NCBI GenBank assembly: GCA_950295325.1
Contig: OX485805.1
Coordinates: 58,812,283 to 58,876,282 of the forward strand
DNA length: 64,000 bases
Source: Polytrichum commune
Lineage: Eukaryota > Streptophyta > Polytrichopsida > Polytrichales > Polytrichaceae
Reading direction: 5' to 3'
The position numbers were made by a program, and so were the translations under genes. Below the pieces are notes generated by a model. The model was not told where the DNA came from. It worked only from the letters and a program-made list of their open reading frames with translations, and searched no databases. Shown here piece after piece: positions 36,682-46,937 of this stretch. How positions within the stretch are numbered: position 1 is the first letter of the stretch; every line of letters starts with the position of its first letter.

Positions 36682-37942
36682 CAGCCTAACCTCGTTAGTA
36701 CGACACTCGTTAAGACGACACCCTCGATATTACGACACATTTTTGCGCGACCAAACTTCTTAGTTCAAAACTCCCTCTTTTAGACGACTATGACACTCGA
36801 TAATACGACACTTAGAGCGTGCATTTTGTCATATTAAAGAGGGAATAAATGCTAAAATTCCTTTCATCCATGATATATACATCTAGAATACATCCATTTT
36901 CACTTGGGAACTACTTGAGAACTTCACTTATCATTGGGAACTTAATGATAATTAGGGTTACAAGTGTAGAATGGACTTGGTTTAGGGTTAGAGGGGCCTC
37001 CTCCCTAGTATGTTGCCTCTTGTGCACTCTCTTGGATTCTTGCAATCTTGCAGTTTCCAATTCAATCTTTCAAAATTCAATACAAGAAGAAACTTTTGCA
37101 GTGGGTTTTGTCACAATATGATGATGCTACATTGAAGGACTTAAGGAAGGTGGTGCCCAATATCAGACAAGCTATCATGTGGAGTTATGAAGTATGGAGT
37201 GAGTTGGATGCACAAATAGTCAGGAATTGTTGGAGGATGGCGCGTATATTACCTGCAACATGGAATGCCGATTTTGCCTTAGTTGATGAAAGGGAGAAGA
37301 ATAGAATGAGAGAAGAATCAGATGAACTTGGTGCTCTGATTTCAAAATTGCGATTGGGTGATGATGAGATGTCTATCGAGACTTATATTCAGATGGAAGG
37401 GGAAGAGATTACTGAGCTAGAATTGACAACTGATGAGTTGGTGGATGCCGCTTTGGGAGTCAATCATGCACAAGGCTTTGATCTTAATGTTGATTTGCAT
37501 TCAATAGATGTGGATGATGTTGCTCCACCTACAGTAAAGCTTAGTGATGCTAAACATCATGCATCATTGTTGTCTAATTTCTTATTAGACAACTCTTTAC
37601 ATTTTGGTGTTAATGAAATTATTAGTTTTCAAAAGCTAGTAGGGAATTTAGAGAAGATGACAGTTGCTAACTTAGGTAGGCAACACTAGAGATCTTTGAA
37701 CTCTTATTTCAAGAGTTCTTGAGAATTTTTGTATTTGTTTGGAGTTATAAGTTATTATTTCATACACTTCCTAAACCCTAAACTCAATGTATATGGTTTG
37801 AATCTCATATTTCTTATGTTTTTGTATTCCCTCGATAGTACGACAATTTTAGGCCATTTGTCATATTAACGAGAAGACGACACCTCGATAATACGACATT
37901 TTTTGCGTTTCCCAAAGGTGTCATACTAAAGAGGGAGAACAG
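36682..37942 (+). mobile_element. pogo/Tigger-type element, deleted copy A
   Basis: It is flanked by TA at 36,680-36,681 and 37,943-37,944. The ends CAGCCTAACCTCGTTAGTAC and, inverted, CTGTTCTCCCTCTTTAGTAT are imperfect TIRs, resembling the CAG...CCTCGTT ends of Tigger elements. 'acgacac' motifs repeat in both subterminal regions. It encodes only the back part of the transposase (37,048-37,689), so it is non-autonomous. A smaller relative lies at 59,790-60,556. Confidence 0.85.
37048..37689 (+). pseudogene. pogo/Tigger transposase, C-terminal fragment
   Basis: The 213-residue frame contains SFKIQYKKKLLQWVLSQYDD (about 7-26), which is the segment after the 'QP.D.G.I...K..YR..L' motif of Tigger/CENP-B-type DDE transposases. 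It continues with VPNIRQAIMWSYEVWSELDA and IVRNCWRMARILP, the conserved 'AI..AW..V...TI.NCW.K.GI' helix block. The N-terminal HTH/CENPB domains and most of the DDE core are absent, removed by an internal deletion just upstream, so the fragment cannot be catalytic. The tail is acidic (EGEEITELELTTDELVDAAL), as in other Tigger proteins. Confidence 0.8.
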
Positions 37943-38121
37943 TACCCCCGCACGCAGCCTAAACTAGCAGATAATCTACGAATTTTATACTGTCAGATCC
38001 ATGGCCTGTAACTCTGTAACAGAATAACAAGATGTCAACTGTAAAGTTTCCATCATTTATGGAATGACCAGAATGTTCCCTGCAGATCTACATGGTCAAA
38101 ATTCAAGAAGATGGCCATGAT

Positions 38122-39403
38122 CAGGGTATAAAATTGACACCCTGGGGGTGTATTTTGCTTCCTAGAGTGTCCTAGGACACCCAAATCTCAAACAGGGTGT
38201 CCCCGAGGACACCCAAAAATCCTACAAGGGTGTCCTTTTTACACCCAAAAAAAATTCAGGGTGTCCCCTGTACTTGTAGGGCCTATCAGCGTATATGTTT
38301 GACAAAGTTTTTGCAAGTTTTTCTTTTTTGACACGCAAAAACTTGCACAAAAAAAAAATGCACGTCAATTGACACGCACATTCTAGAAATTGACACGTAC
38401 TGTGACTTGTGAAGAAAAAAATCACACGTCAATTGACACACTAGAAATATGAGGAGTTTGGTGCGGATACCAAATTTGTGGCACAATTTTTGGACATTTC
38501 TAGAGGTGGTGAGATCCATTTTCAAGTCTCTACATGAGTGGTGCATTCACATATATTGCATTATGCACCATTGCCTCATGCAATTGAGTTTGGTGGTGAT
38601 GGTACCCTCCATGGGTGCAAGGTGATTGCACAGGCCTATGTGGTTAAGGTGATAGAATCATTGCAGCAACGATTTCCTGATTTGAAGCTCTTCAATGCAG
38701 CTAAGCTATTTAGCCCTGTCTGTTTTTCAACAGACTTGACACTTCTTCATCGAAATGCTTGTTTATGGCTTCAGAGTTTCATTGGCCACTTCTGCACTAA
38801 TGGAGGGAATCTTTTTGATGAGCGTGGTTTAAAATCAGAGCTTCGAGGTTTTTTGGATACACTTCATATTTCATGTGGTGGTCTTAAAATGCACCAAGCT
38901 TGGATGGTTTATTCTTCCAATTTGGACTATGTTGGAAGATATCCTCATATGACAAAGTTGTGGCAAGCTGTTCTTGTAATTCCTGCTAGTACAGCTTCTT
39001 GTGAGAGAGGATTTTCTACTCAAAATCATATTAAATCTACTTTACGGTGTAGTTTGGTATTAGAGACTTTGGAAGCACAAATGAGAGTTGCAATGGCAAA
39101 AATCCCCATAGAGGCCATTGACTTTGAACAAGTATGGGTAAAGTGGTGTGCTATGAAAGGCCGCCGCTTGTAGGTTTGATTTGCATTGCAAGTTATGATA
39201 TGTAGTGATTTTTTTGATTTTTAATTGAAATTTTGAAATGATATTATATATTTTTCAAAATTGTACCTATTTTGACAAAAAAAAAATTTTAAGAGAAATT
39301 TATGAGGACACCCAAAAATTGGAGCAGGGTGTCTTTGGGACACCCAAAATTTGGGACAGGGTGTCCCCTGGAAATTTGGCTAGGGTGTCAAATTTATGGC
39401 CTG
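38122..39403 (+). mobile_element. hAT element, deleted copy with perfect 8-bp TSD
   Basis: GCCATGAT is duplicated at 38,114-38,121 and 39,404-39,411. The element begins CAGGGTATAAAATTGACACC and ends with the inverse of CAGGCCATAAATTTGACACC. Both subterminal zones carry many GGGTGTC/GACACCC motifs, often as small hairpins (for example 'gggtgtccccgaggacaccc'), likely transposase-binding repeats. Only a C-terminal transposase part is coded (38,538-39,173), so the copy is internally deleted and non-autonomous. The superfamily is certain from TSD, TIR and protein together. Confidence 0.93.
38538..39173 (+). pseudogene. hAT transposase C-terminal fragment
   Basis: The 211-residue frame ends with the hATC dimerisation domain: HMTKLWQAVLVIPASTASCE (about 137-156) then RGFSTQNHIKSTLR and LETLEAQMRVAMAKIP. 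This is the family's 'LA..VL.IP.S.A..ER.FS..N.IK...R..L....L..LMR'. The upstream part (VVKVIESLQQRFPDLKLFNA, FSTDLTLLHRN) matches the helical region before it. The zinc finger and most of the RNase H-like core are missing. The frame itself is open from 38,538 to the stop, so the remnant is fairly well preserved. It is related to, but distinct from, the decayed hAT at 6.95-11.2 kb. Confidence 0.85.
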
Positions 39404-41104
39404 GCCATGATATTGGCTCATGCAGTCGCCGCATCATATTAATCTTGGCAGGTTCATGTGCATAAGACTAGTTCAACTTTATCTAAGAGTCCCTCCCTGC
39501 ATTAGTATCATTATGATTTATGGCATGTCATATTTTATCTGTGATTTAAGTAGACTTTCTAGTATTTCATGTACTATATATATATGTGTGTGTCCAACTC
39601 CCCTGTAGATCGAGGCCAGGGACAGGCTTGATATATATTCTTCAGCACGTTCGCTAAATTCTGGATGTGTACTTTGACACGAGTCGAGAATTCCAGGCAA
39701 TGTCCGTGATGTTTCCATGTGCAGAGTTGACACAGTCCCCACCAGTTGAACTCGAAGGCCACTCTTCAATCACCCTCACTGTTTCACAGCTACTTCACTA
39801 TCTCATAGTTTCTGTACATACATGCATTCAAGCTCTTGAGGGGGGGACTCCATATATAATCTTTTACTTTTTGTAATACCTTTTTTTTTGCTTCATTATC
39901 TTGCATTCTTTAATTGTTTTGAAAAAAATCTCATTTAAACCTAACCCTATGTTAGCTCAAAAATGGTCTTTTCTGTGTTGTTTAAAATCATCATATGTGT
40001 GATGTTTTAAGGCACCCTCTATCAACAGGCTTAGTAATGTAAGGCAATCCATTAACATAAGACATGGGTTGCCTTATGTTACTAATTTTGTCGATAATGG
40101 GTGGAATATAATAATGACAAGGGATTGAGACACCAAAGAATGATAAGGATAAAACATGATGAACAATAACAAAACTCAACACTACAAGAACACTACTAAA
40201 TGCTTAGGTGTTCACGTTGTGAGTGGAAAAACCTTGTGATCCTCTACAATATTTGTACCATCCTAAACACAATACCCTATATGCAATTGTTTAATATATA
40301 TGAATATATATGACATTATAGAATGTAACCATATAATATTTATGATACAACATGTGAATAGATTTGATGCTATATTTCACTAGGTATTTTTCAAAAAATA
40401 ATTCTTGCCAAAAAAAAAGAATACCCTATATTAAGTCTCACCCTATTTCTAATATTTCGCTAGTGAAGTACCCGTGCACAATTTTTATATTTAATTTAAT
40501 TTAATTTAATCCTCAATAAACTAGTTGCTCCATCTCAAGATTATATATATTAGGTTTGAGGCATGTGGCCCTATGGTAGGCACTTCTAACTTGGTGGCCA
40601 TTGGATCAATTAAGGATAATTGTATGGCACTCTAGTTACCAATTGTGATGAATCACTTAGATTGTCATTTCTTTGCAAAATTGGCATCAATTTGAAAAAA
40701 TTGGATGTATTAGGTAATCAGTGTTTGGGGGTTGATTATTGATTGTAATTTGTGGTTGGCCTTTTGTCAAGTTGCATAGCAGCGAGCCATGACACTAGTC
40801 CCACATTACAACCGACAATCCATTCTCAAATTGACCAATTACTAGACATAGTCAATTTTTGGAGCCTTAGTGTTCCCACGACAACTAGTTTAGAAGTTAC
40901 TTACATTAAATGAATAAATATAGTTCACAATCCTTGCTTAAACCGACCACTAGGAAGCTGATCGGTTAACAATAAGGCTCCAAAAACTAACTACAAAGTC
41001 AAAGTGAAGATTCTCTTTATCTTAGAGTGATCACACAAGCCCTCCCAATTATGTTAACAATTGGATCACGAATGGTTGATACATTTTGACTCTTGACCAC
41101 ATAA

Positions 41105-41310
41105 TCCAATCTCATTGTAGTACATGTTTTATGGGTGTACATTCCTAACTACAAGCTTGAGTTGCCATTGGTACCGAGATGACCAATTAGCTGGAAGAGT
41201 GATGTCCGATCTCATTGTAGCACGTATGTTTTTGGTGTCCATTCCTAACTACAAGCCTAAGTTGCCATTGGTACTACTCGAACAGAGGTGACCAATTAGC
41301 CAGAAGAGTG
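41105..41310. repeat. Tandem duplication, ~100-bp unit, two copies
   Basis: 'tctcattgtag', 'tccattcctaactacaagc', 'ttgccattggtac' and 'gaccaattagc' followed by 'gaagagtga' occur in order at about 41,105-41,204 and 41,205-41,310. The copies are about 85% alike by eye and non-coding. Confidence 0.85.
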
Positions 41311-43946
41311 ACGACAGAAGGCCAACAAACCTTAATTACCCATTTAGATCATTGGTGAAGCTGGTGCTGTAGGCTGGCCCCACGAGTGATGTTGTTGCAA
41401 AAAGCATACTCAACCTCGCCATCATGCGCCTACATGACAGCTTCATCTCAATTGTTAATGCTAGCTTAGAATGATGCCCAATGGGGGCCGACACACTCAC
41501 GACACATCTCCCGATGGCTCGTGCTTTCTGCGCCTCTGCCAACCAAATGTCCTCGGACCTCAAATTTTGCCTGAAATCTAATTCCCAAAACAGTACATCT
41601 AGTTCTCCGTGGCTTGCAAATTTCATGGTAAAACTAAATCAGCCATAGCCATATTTTCTAGGGCTTGTTTGGAGTGAACTTTGCCAGCTTCAGGCCTTTG
41701 AGGTAAGCCTTTGCAGCAACTCAGGTCATGTTTCTACAAGACCTGAGCCAGAGATTACACACAAGCGGATGATGATGCAGCTAGATTCATGAGTACCAAA
41801 TTTATCCTTGAATTCTTAACTCTGCGTTTTCCAAAAGACTGTGAACTGCCATGAGCCTACGTCAAACAAAATTAAGATTTATATTGCAATATGAAGATAT
41901 AATTTTATGACCTCAAAACTTCATCACATGGCCTGACCAAATTTTTACATTGTTGAGCCATAACAGAGTTTGACTCTCAGTCTTACATTAGTTCCATACC
42001 ATGACTCAGTACTAGTGAGAAAATGCTACACTTTCCAGAGGATTGTAACTTGAAGCAAGTGCAATATTGTAACAATCAGTTGAATGAGTTGAAGAAAGAT
42101 ATTTTGTTTTCTACTTTTTAAACAGCCTAATGTGTGTACAGGCCCTTGTACCACATGTCTTAAATTGTACGACTACAGGTACACTAGGATACAAATTGCA
42201 ACATAACCTGCATGTACTGTCAATCTCGAGTCAACGGGATATCAGTCTATCCCACAGATATGGGCTGAAACGTAACTATCAATACAAATATCAATTTCTT
42301 TCTTCAATCTGGCAGCTGTGACCTGAACCTGCACTTGCATTCCTTAACAGTCTAGTAACTTATAATATCATTACAACCTGAACATTTATGCAGCAAGAGT
42401 TGCTGCTAGTGTGTCAAACTGGTTTGTTACTGTAAGTTGAGTATGCATTTATTCTCACTTGATCCGACAAGGTGTACAATTAACCAAGCAGCACCCTGGC
42501 TACTCCAAACGATGGGCTCTTTCACAGCAGGGAATCTTAAATTGGCCTTTATTTGATGTGCGTATAAAGTGGATTGAAATTGGAGGTCTTTATGTCCAGA
42601 CTATCCTAACAGATTATGTTTGTTGATAGCCAGGTTTACAGCCAATGTCAAGCTGAACCAGTTATGCCACTAGTTGACATCATCTCTCCCTTGGTTGAAT
42701 ATTTGAACCAAATACTTTAATTTGCATTCTAAATACATCACTTTCTAATTGTGTCATATCAGCATCAACTTTGGTTCAAATTGGGTTCTAGTTCTCACCG
42801 TTGAGATGCTCAGTCGTCTCTTGAATCTTGATAGAAAGACCCCTTTTTCCCCCAAAATCATGAAAATAGTGCAAGGGCTTAAGATAAAGTGATGTGAATG
42901 GGTATAATGCGCCCGTTTTTTTTTTTTTAAAAAACCTAGTACTGACCACACTGAGAGACTTGCCAACCCTTTGTCAATGGCAAGGAATTAGGTCACGGGT
43001 AACATTGGTAGGCGAAGGGGTGTTACAAAGTTTAGTTACGTCAAATTCCGAACCCATTAAATGCAGTAATTTTTTCCTTTATTTTTTACAATCCATCACT
43101 TTCTTCAACCATGTAGGCAACGTGTGAACTCTAGTTAAATGAAAATTCTCAAATCCTACCAAATTCATGCAGATAGTGAGGATGAACTAAAGTGAACAAA
43201 TATATTCATTACTCGAAAGAACCTATTACTTACTACAATAAGAGACTTGCTGTACTTCCAACCAAGAAACTATAACTGCAGGTGATTATGTGAGTTGTCA
43301 TATAAAATGAGCTTGTCAAAAACTTGAATCCCCTCAAATAAAAACTTCAATCCACCACTCCTCCTTGCTTCTAATCTCGACCATGACAGTTCTCTTGAAA
43401 CATAAACTCAAGGAATAACCATTACTCCCAGCCACCTTGTTCCACACATGGTAAATTACTATAACACTACTGGAATTTATTGGATCTAACGTCATATAAT
43501 TCGGTTGTCAACTTTGTGACATTCTTAGTTTCCGCTTAGAAAAAGTGTCATATTTGTGACATTATTGTGCTCAATAAGTTGACATTAACGCAGTCAAAAC
43601 ACATCAGTGTAATTATAATAATAAATCATGTCGGCTTTCTAAGGATGCAAAGAAGTGATCAAAACTAATCTATATGAAGATCATCCTCTCTGTATCCATA
43701 GACTAGCTATGCACTGCATGCCATGTCACATGACGAATAAGGTCATGAATGACACCGGTGCATGGAAGAATTGCCACCTGGCATCCGCCATCTCCCATGT
43801 TGCATGCGACAGACAAGATGGAGGGTCCGACGTTGTCCACAACTCCTCCCGTTCGTGAAGAGTTCAATTTGTGTTGCTGTAGTGAAGGCAATTGGGTACG
43901 ATCTTGTCTGCGACCATGTCCGGATTGGACTGGACATCGTACGATT

Positions 43947-43977
43947 GAGAGGGAGAGGGAGAGGGAGAGGGAGAGAA
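43947..43977. repeat. (GAGAGG)n microsatellite
   Basis: Five hexamer units of GAGAGG/GGGAGA lie on the plus strand. The run falls within open frames of no recognised function. Confidence 0.9.
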
Positions 43978-44360
43978 GAGTAACTGCCCATGCATGCAGT
44001 CAGTGGACTGGAGCGCTTGATGTAGGTTCTCTCATGTGGAGGCCAATACATTCGAAAACGTTGGTTTTGAACGGAGATAGGTGGACCAAGGTAAAGAATT
44101 TTGGCCTTGACATGAGTCTAATCTTGGGGAGCTTGGTTTCAAGGTTGGTGTATCTTTTATTGGGTATGAATGTCCGTTTTCAACTCCGATCAAGACTATG
44201 GTTCTGTAGGGCTTAACCTCCATTTCCGATTGGAGTTGGAAATGGATGTTGGTTTCACCGTGTGTACTCTGCTCTTTGTTATGAGTCATGATGGCCTTGT
44301 ATTTTTTTTGGCATTGAAATGAAATCATGTTTCAATTGTCCAAACAACAAAAATACACCC

Positions 44361-44400
44361 AAAAACAAAACAAAACAAAACAACAAAACAAAACAAACAA
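44361..44400. repeat. (AAAAC)n microsatellite
   Basis: An imperfect run of AAAAC/AAAC units. It follows a T-rich 'ttgtattttttttggcattg' about 60 bp upstream, as is common at decayed retroposon tails, but no element body could be assigned. Confidence 0.8.
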
Positions 44401-45990
44401 GGTTAGGCACATGTCAAGGCCAAAATTATTTTACCCTTGGCCAATTGAACTCCATTTCTTCAAACATGTGTGGCCTCCCCTTCAACAACTTGATTGTCTG
44501 AATGACTCCTAATCATATTGCAGTCAAGTGGGAATAATCTTAACTTTAGGTGCCAGCCACAAGGAGCTACCATGCATCTTTGTGTCCAATAGAACCTTAA
44601 GTAAGAGGGTTAATTAGTGGATGAATAAGTGCAAGTGTCTTGAGGATGATGATAGGTTTAAGTAGGAAGTTGAATTGCTACAAGTAGGTCAACCACAAGG
44701 AGGTGGTAAATTGAAGCTCTTAAAGTTAATTTATCGACAAATGAAGCTAATTCAATTCCAGGGTGGCAACTCTCACCTCTTTGGAACAAACGTTGTGGCT
44801 ACACCGCTTTTAATGCTTCGAATGAATTGGCGAATTGCTATTTCACAAACAACGTGCTTCGGAAGAAGGACACGCAGAGGAATCCAGTGATATCATTTGT
44901 GTCTGATTCATAAAATCTTTACACTTTCAAATGCGCCCTCTTTAAGGATCCCAATTTAATTAGAAGCCATTTTACTAAAGCACTCTTAGCTAGGGGGCCC
45001 ATCCAAAACCCCTTACTAGATACTATCGATTTTCACAGTTCCCTTCTAAATAAAATCAATGTAACTTCTTAGAACTTACAGTTCTAATTTTAGATGCAGT
45101 TCATAATATGGATACGGCTCCTCCAAAACCACTGTGCTTTTTACAATACAGTTTCAGCAGCTCCAAGCAGGGTCTAAACACGCTGACCTTTCCTGGCGCT
45201 GTGCAGAAAGGTAGCTGCATGCTAGCCCGGGCTTTCATCTCGAGATGAATCGTCCTGTACGTTGATTCACGAACTTCTGAGTTACGATGGTAGGTAAATT
45301 TGCAGCAGGTAGCTAGGTCAGTCTCGAGAATGAGATCTAGTAGGTTCATCTGCTGCGGATCAGCCACCCGGAGGTTAGCCGCCGCCCATGCAGAGTTGGA
45401 ATCGGGACAGATGAAATTAAACCGTCACCCATGTCACAGGATTACCCGGGGATGTCATAAGGCAAATACTCCAGTGAACTCAAAAGTTATCAAGAATGGC
45501 TATTTTTTCCCACTTGATTCAGCTCCATCGAAATCATTAAAACTTCAATGCTCTTGAACTCTAAGTATCTGGGGATCATGGATGAATCAAGTGTGGTGAA
45601 AATAGCATTGAGTCACCACCTGAAAACAGAAAGAAATAATAACTACTTAAAATTTCCTACAGTTGATAGACTCGCTGTCAAAAACTAACAATGTCCTGCA
45701 GCAAACTCAAAATCACTGCTTAGCTAGCTATCTACGTAGATGCTCCATCAGGGAGTTTTCAGGGAGGGGCTAGCTAGCTGGTGGACTCCCTCCCTACCTG
45801 CCTGCCTCCCTCCGCTTGCTCAATCCAGTTGAAGAACAAATTGCTTCATCAGATTGCACCCAGCAGCAGAAAGTTCTATTACCGCAGGAGATTCAAGTCT
45901 GAATTTGGGTATTTGCTGGACCAGCTAGCCATAAGCTCATGAGGAGCTTCCAAATCCCGGAGAACCAGTGGTCCACTAGCTCTCTTGGTA

Positions 45991-45999
45991 CTATAAAAG
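45991..45999 (+). promoter_or_regulatory. TATA-like box
   Basis: ctataaaag is a good plant TATA box. It lies about 65 bp before a small hairpin (46,058-46,112) and about 945 bp before the ALMT start codon. It could serve the ALMT gene through a long or spliced leader, or an independent short transcript. Nothing in the sequence decides between these. Confidence 0.35.
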
Positions 46000-46057
46000 C
46001 CCCACTCCAAGTGTTTGGTTGCAGCAAGGTGACAGTGTTGAGACAGCATTCTTCATG

Positions 46058-46112
46058 CATCCAAGGATTCACTGCTTGCAGCAGGCACTGTAAGCTGACT
46101 GATCCTTGGATG
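46058..46112 (+). ncRNA. Hairpin, possible MIRNA-like precursor
   Basis: CATCCAAGGAT (46,058-46,068) pairs perfectly with ATCCTTGGATG (46,102-46,112). An inner helix, GCTTGCAG with CTGTAAGC, pairs 7 of 8, closing on 'caggca'. The 5' arm CATCCAAGGATTCACTGC partly resembles the start of miR169 (CAGCCAAGGATGACTTGCC), but the second half differs. It lies downstream of a TATA-like box. The fold is shorter than most plant precursors. Confidence 0.25.
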
Positions 46113-46437
46113 AAGTCATTCGATAAAGTTGTAATTAAGTAGTACTCGTGGTTTCAGCAATTCATCAGAATTATTCTCACCCCACTGCCGTATACTACTA
46201 CAACATCCATCCTGCAGTACGCACATTGCGCCCATGACGTCAGTCTATTTTGCATGAATTCCTTGAATTTCTTGAGTGCTTAGATGATTATTCTGCCTCA
46301 CGAGTCAGCATTTATTGTAATGGTGCCGCTGTGGGGTTCATGGTGTAAGTTGATAATTTTTCTTCAGCTGCTTAAATTTAGTGGAGGCTAAATTTTCTGT
46401 CGTTTGGATTCATGTGAACAGACAGCATTCTATGCCC

Positions 46438-46461
46438 ATGATGATGATGATGATGATGATG
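46438..46461. repeat. (ATG)8 microsatellite
   Basis: Eight perfect ATG units about 480 bp upstream of the ALMT start codon. Confidence 0.95.
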
Positions 46462-46937
46462 CAAGTTAGGGAGGTTAATCCAGCGATTTCTGTAATAATT
46501 ATAAACCTCAACGGATTCTCGTGTTACATTTTCAGGTGTGCTATCCATCTGCTACTTCAAAGATTCATCACGTTCAAGTGCCGACAGTCATCATCTCCGA
46601 GTCATTATCATCGGTGGCTTTAAAATGTAATTTGATTGCAATCTTCACAAGACTGTCTACGAGATTTAAAACAAGCGACAGAGACGAGAACATGACACGT
46701 ACTGTTGCTGCGAGACCACCGGACCAGCTGCCTCCTTCCACGACACACTTGAACTTTCTGCGCTGCAATCTCCTCACAATCTCTAGTCTTATATGCAGTA
46801 GTTCAACTTAATTCAGCTGAAACCCGCATACAAGATTCAGATTGACAAAATCCAGCTGAAACTCACAGATCCTAGCTCATCCCCAAAGCGGAGACCTACA
46901 GCGGCCAGACTTGTCAGTAACACTACTCGTGTGAATT

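Larger units (their letters stand above)
39412..45990. other. Gene-free stretch
   Basis: No gene with domain or splice support was found. Minus-strand frames at 41,336-41,626 and 45,101-45,367 are open but unrecognised. There is AT-rich, MITE-like sequence near 43,466 ('cactactggaa'). Small repeats inside are listed separately. Confidence 0.4.

Noticed and set aside
41336-41626. 96-codon minus-strand frame with mixed composition
   Set aside because: No domain, no splice structure, and it adjoins a tandem repeat. Likely chance.
43466-43620. CACTA-type element start (cactactggaa)
   Set aside because: No matching inverted end or 3-bp TSD could be found nearby.
45101-45367. 88-codon minus-strand frame MADPQQMNLLDLILETDLAT...
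   Set aside because: It reads somewhat protein-like but has no known domain, no neighbouring exons and no promoter signal that I could support. It is left unannotated as a gene.
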